From NCBI GenBank assembly GCA_947259275.1, contig CAMYMH010000009.1:1-64000 (forward strand): a stretch of DNA of 64,000 nt, written 5' to 3'. The position numbers were made by a program, and so were the translations under genes. Under the pieces are notes generated by a model, which made no database searches, was not told where the DNA came from, and saw only the letters and a program-made list of their open reading frames with translations. This DNA is from an uncultured Acidimicrobiaceae bacterium. Its GTDB lineage: Bacteria > Actinomycetota > Acidimicrobiia > Spongiisociales > SHLN01. Below, piece after piece: positions 63,208 to 64,000 of the stretch. The number at the start of each line of letters is the position of its first letter. Positions within the stretch are counted from its first letter, which is position 1.

Positions 63208-63284
63208 CGTACCGAACCCTAGGTCCTGGGACTAGGCGGCCGGGCGTTGTCGACCGTGACCAGCTGCTGGAGGGGCGCTGGGTG

Positions 63285-64000
63285 CTAGCGCGGGGCGACA
63301 ACCGCCAGCGCGTCGGGCGCGAAACGGAGGTGGAGCTCGCTCAGCTCGCCGAGCAGTTCGCCGTCGGCCTGGAACCAGCCGGGTGGATCGGCGCTCACGG
63401 TTATCTCGTCGATTCCCGCCCATACGGTCATGCCCGGGACCCGTTCCAGGCCGCGCCCCACAATCGCGGTCGCGGCCAATCCAACCGCCCGGGTGGGCGG
63501 GACCCTCTCAACGATCAGGGAGCTCAGCCCGGTCACCGGGTGGGGGGTGATACGCAAAGGGGTGCGGCCGAAGTACGTGTAGGGCCAGTGGACCTGGGTG
63601 ATGACGGCGACCGCGTCCGCCCGCTGGTCTCCACTGGTGGCTCGCAGGCTGGGACTCCGCGTGCGGAACTTGCTCAGGAACATCCAACCGGCGGAGCGGG
63701 CATAGTGGATGCCGCCGAACCACACTTTTTTGTGCGGGGTGGTTTCTGCCTGGCGTACGACTTCGGCATCGAGTCCCAGCCCGGCGGCGAATACCGCGTA
63801 TCCCGAGAGCCGGCCCTTGGGTCCGGTGGCGTCGATGCGGGCGAGTGCGATTCGGTGCTGGGGCGGGTTGGCAGCGAGGAACCGGGCGGCCGGGATCGGC
63901 TTGGTGGGAATTCCGAGAATCCGTCCGAGCACATTCGTCGTACCCGATGGGATGATCCCGAGGGCGGTGTCGGAGTGGGCGATCCCGTTGGCGATGTGGT
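63285..64000 (-). CDS. Diacylglycerol kinase family protein (partial)
   Basis: The gene enters from the right edge and ends at 63285. Its visible part begins HIANGIAHSDTALGIIPSGT, then TNVLGRILGIPTKPIPAARF, where IPSGTTNVLGR matches the GT-N nucleotide-binding motif of DAGK/sphingosine kinase-like proteins. Further on are GYAVFAAGLGLDAEVVRQAE and a C-terminal PPGWFQADGELLG, typical of the family's D-GE motif. The N-terminal GGDGT region lies outside the window. It may phosphorylate a lipid such as diacylglycerol. Confidence 0.85.
   Translation of the reverse strand, partial: HIANGIAHSDTALGIIPSGTTNVLGRILGIPTKPIPAARFLAANPPQHRIALARIDATGPKGRLSGYAVFAAGLGLDAEVVRQAETTPHKKVWFGGIHYARSAGWMFLSKFRTRSPSLRATSGDQRADAVAVITQVHWPYTYFGRTPLRITPHPVTGLSSLIVERVPPTRAVGLAATAIVGRGLERVPGMTVWAGIDEITVSADPPGWFQADGELLGELSELHLRFAPDALAVVAPR

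Overview
The window is GC-rich, densely packed, ordinary chromosomal DNA from a member of the Actinomycetota. Evidence for this includes a mycothiol conjugate amidase (Mca), a CofC/FbiD-type F420 biosynthesis gene beside a luciferase-like F420 oxidoreductase, GTG starts with ATGA/GTGA overlaps, LPLTG wall-sorting signals, and actinobacterial gene orders (cysteine desulfurase-mnmA-ligA, gatC-gatA-gatB, FAH hydrolase-gltX-tRNA-Gln-tRNA-Glu). An Acidimicrobiia-like lineage is a guess; no rRNA or other phylogenetic marker is present to fix it.

Layout. 1-2331: end of an enoyl-CoA hydratase-like gene, a frameshifted LPLTG surface-protein gene, a DoxX-like membrane protein and two gene-poor stretches. 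2332-8419: two divergent units for CoA-ester chemistry: a CoA-ester lyase, a methylsuccinyl-CoA-dehydrogenase-like flavoprotein, an MmgE/PrpD protein and a family III CoA transferase on the minus strand, facing a mesaconyl-CoA C1-C4 transferase (2-methylfumaryl-CoA isomerase) on the plus strand. 8628-13862: SdpI-like protein, then cysteine desulfurase-mnmA-ligA-HAD. 13845-18414: DUF2079 membrane protein, alpha/beta hydrolase, a fusion of an endonuclease IV-like TIM barrel to a LigD-type polymerase domain, and a small membrane-anchored protein. 18469-21463: dapC-dapD-dapE. 21521-25246: three genes for secreted or membrane proteins. 25322-31062: gatCAB and pepN. 31059-36548: serA-serC-DUF1015, a universal stress protein and two LPLTG proteins, one a 76-residue copy of little more than the sorting signal of the other. 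36638-41451: pgpA, ilvE, an unknown gene, FAH hydrolase, gltX, VOC protein, two tRNAs and a perfect 19-bp hairpin. 41452-46292: relic sequences, an ABC exporter, a peptidoglycan-binding-domain protein and a CHAT caspase-like protein. 46317-53424: SDR, orphan sugar-type ABC ATPase, PIG-L, cofC, LLM oxidoreductase, pyruvate kinase, a collapsed adenylate-cyclase regulator, a methyltransferase and an Nfu N-domain protein. 53429-64000: VanW protein, Cas4/RecB-like nuclease, Mca, a restriction-fold nuclease-like protein facing two tandem dynamin-like GTPases, an MMPL exporter and a truncated diacylglycerol-kinase-family gene.

The strongest candidates for something undescribed are (i) the endonuclease IV-polymerase fusion at 16205-18016, which looks like a single-chain base-excision and gap-filling enzyme; (ii) the C5-dicarboxyl-CoA gene block at 2332-8419; (iii) the divergent nuclease and GTPase-pair locus at 57035-61070; (iv) the CHAT locus at 44406-46292; and (v) the duplicated stand-alone LPLTG sorting cassette at 34973-35203. 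All functional statements rest on reading motifs by eye; no database search was run.
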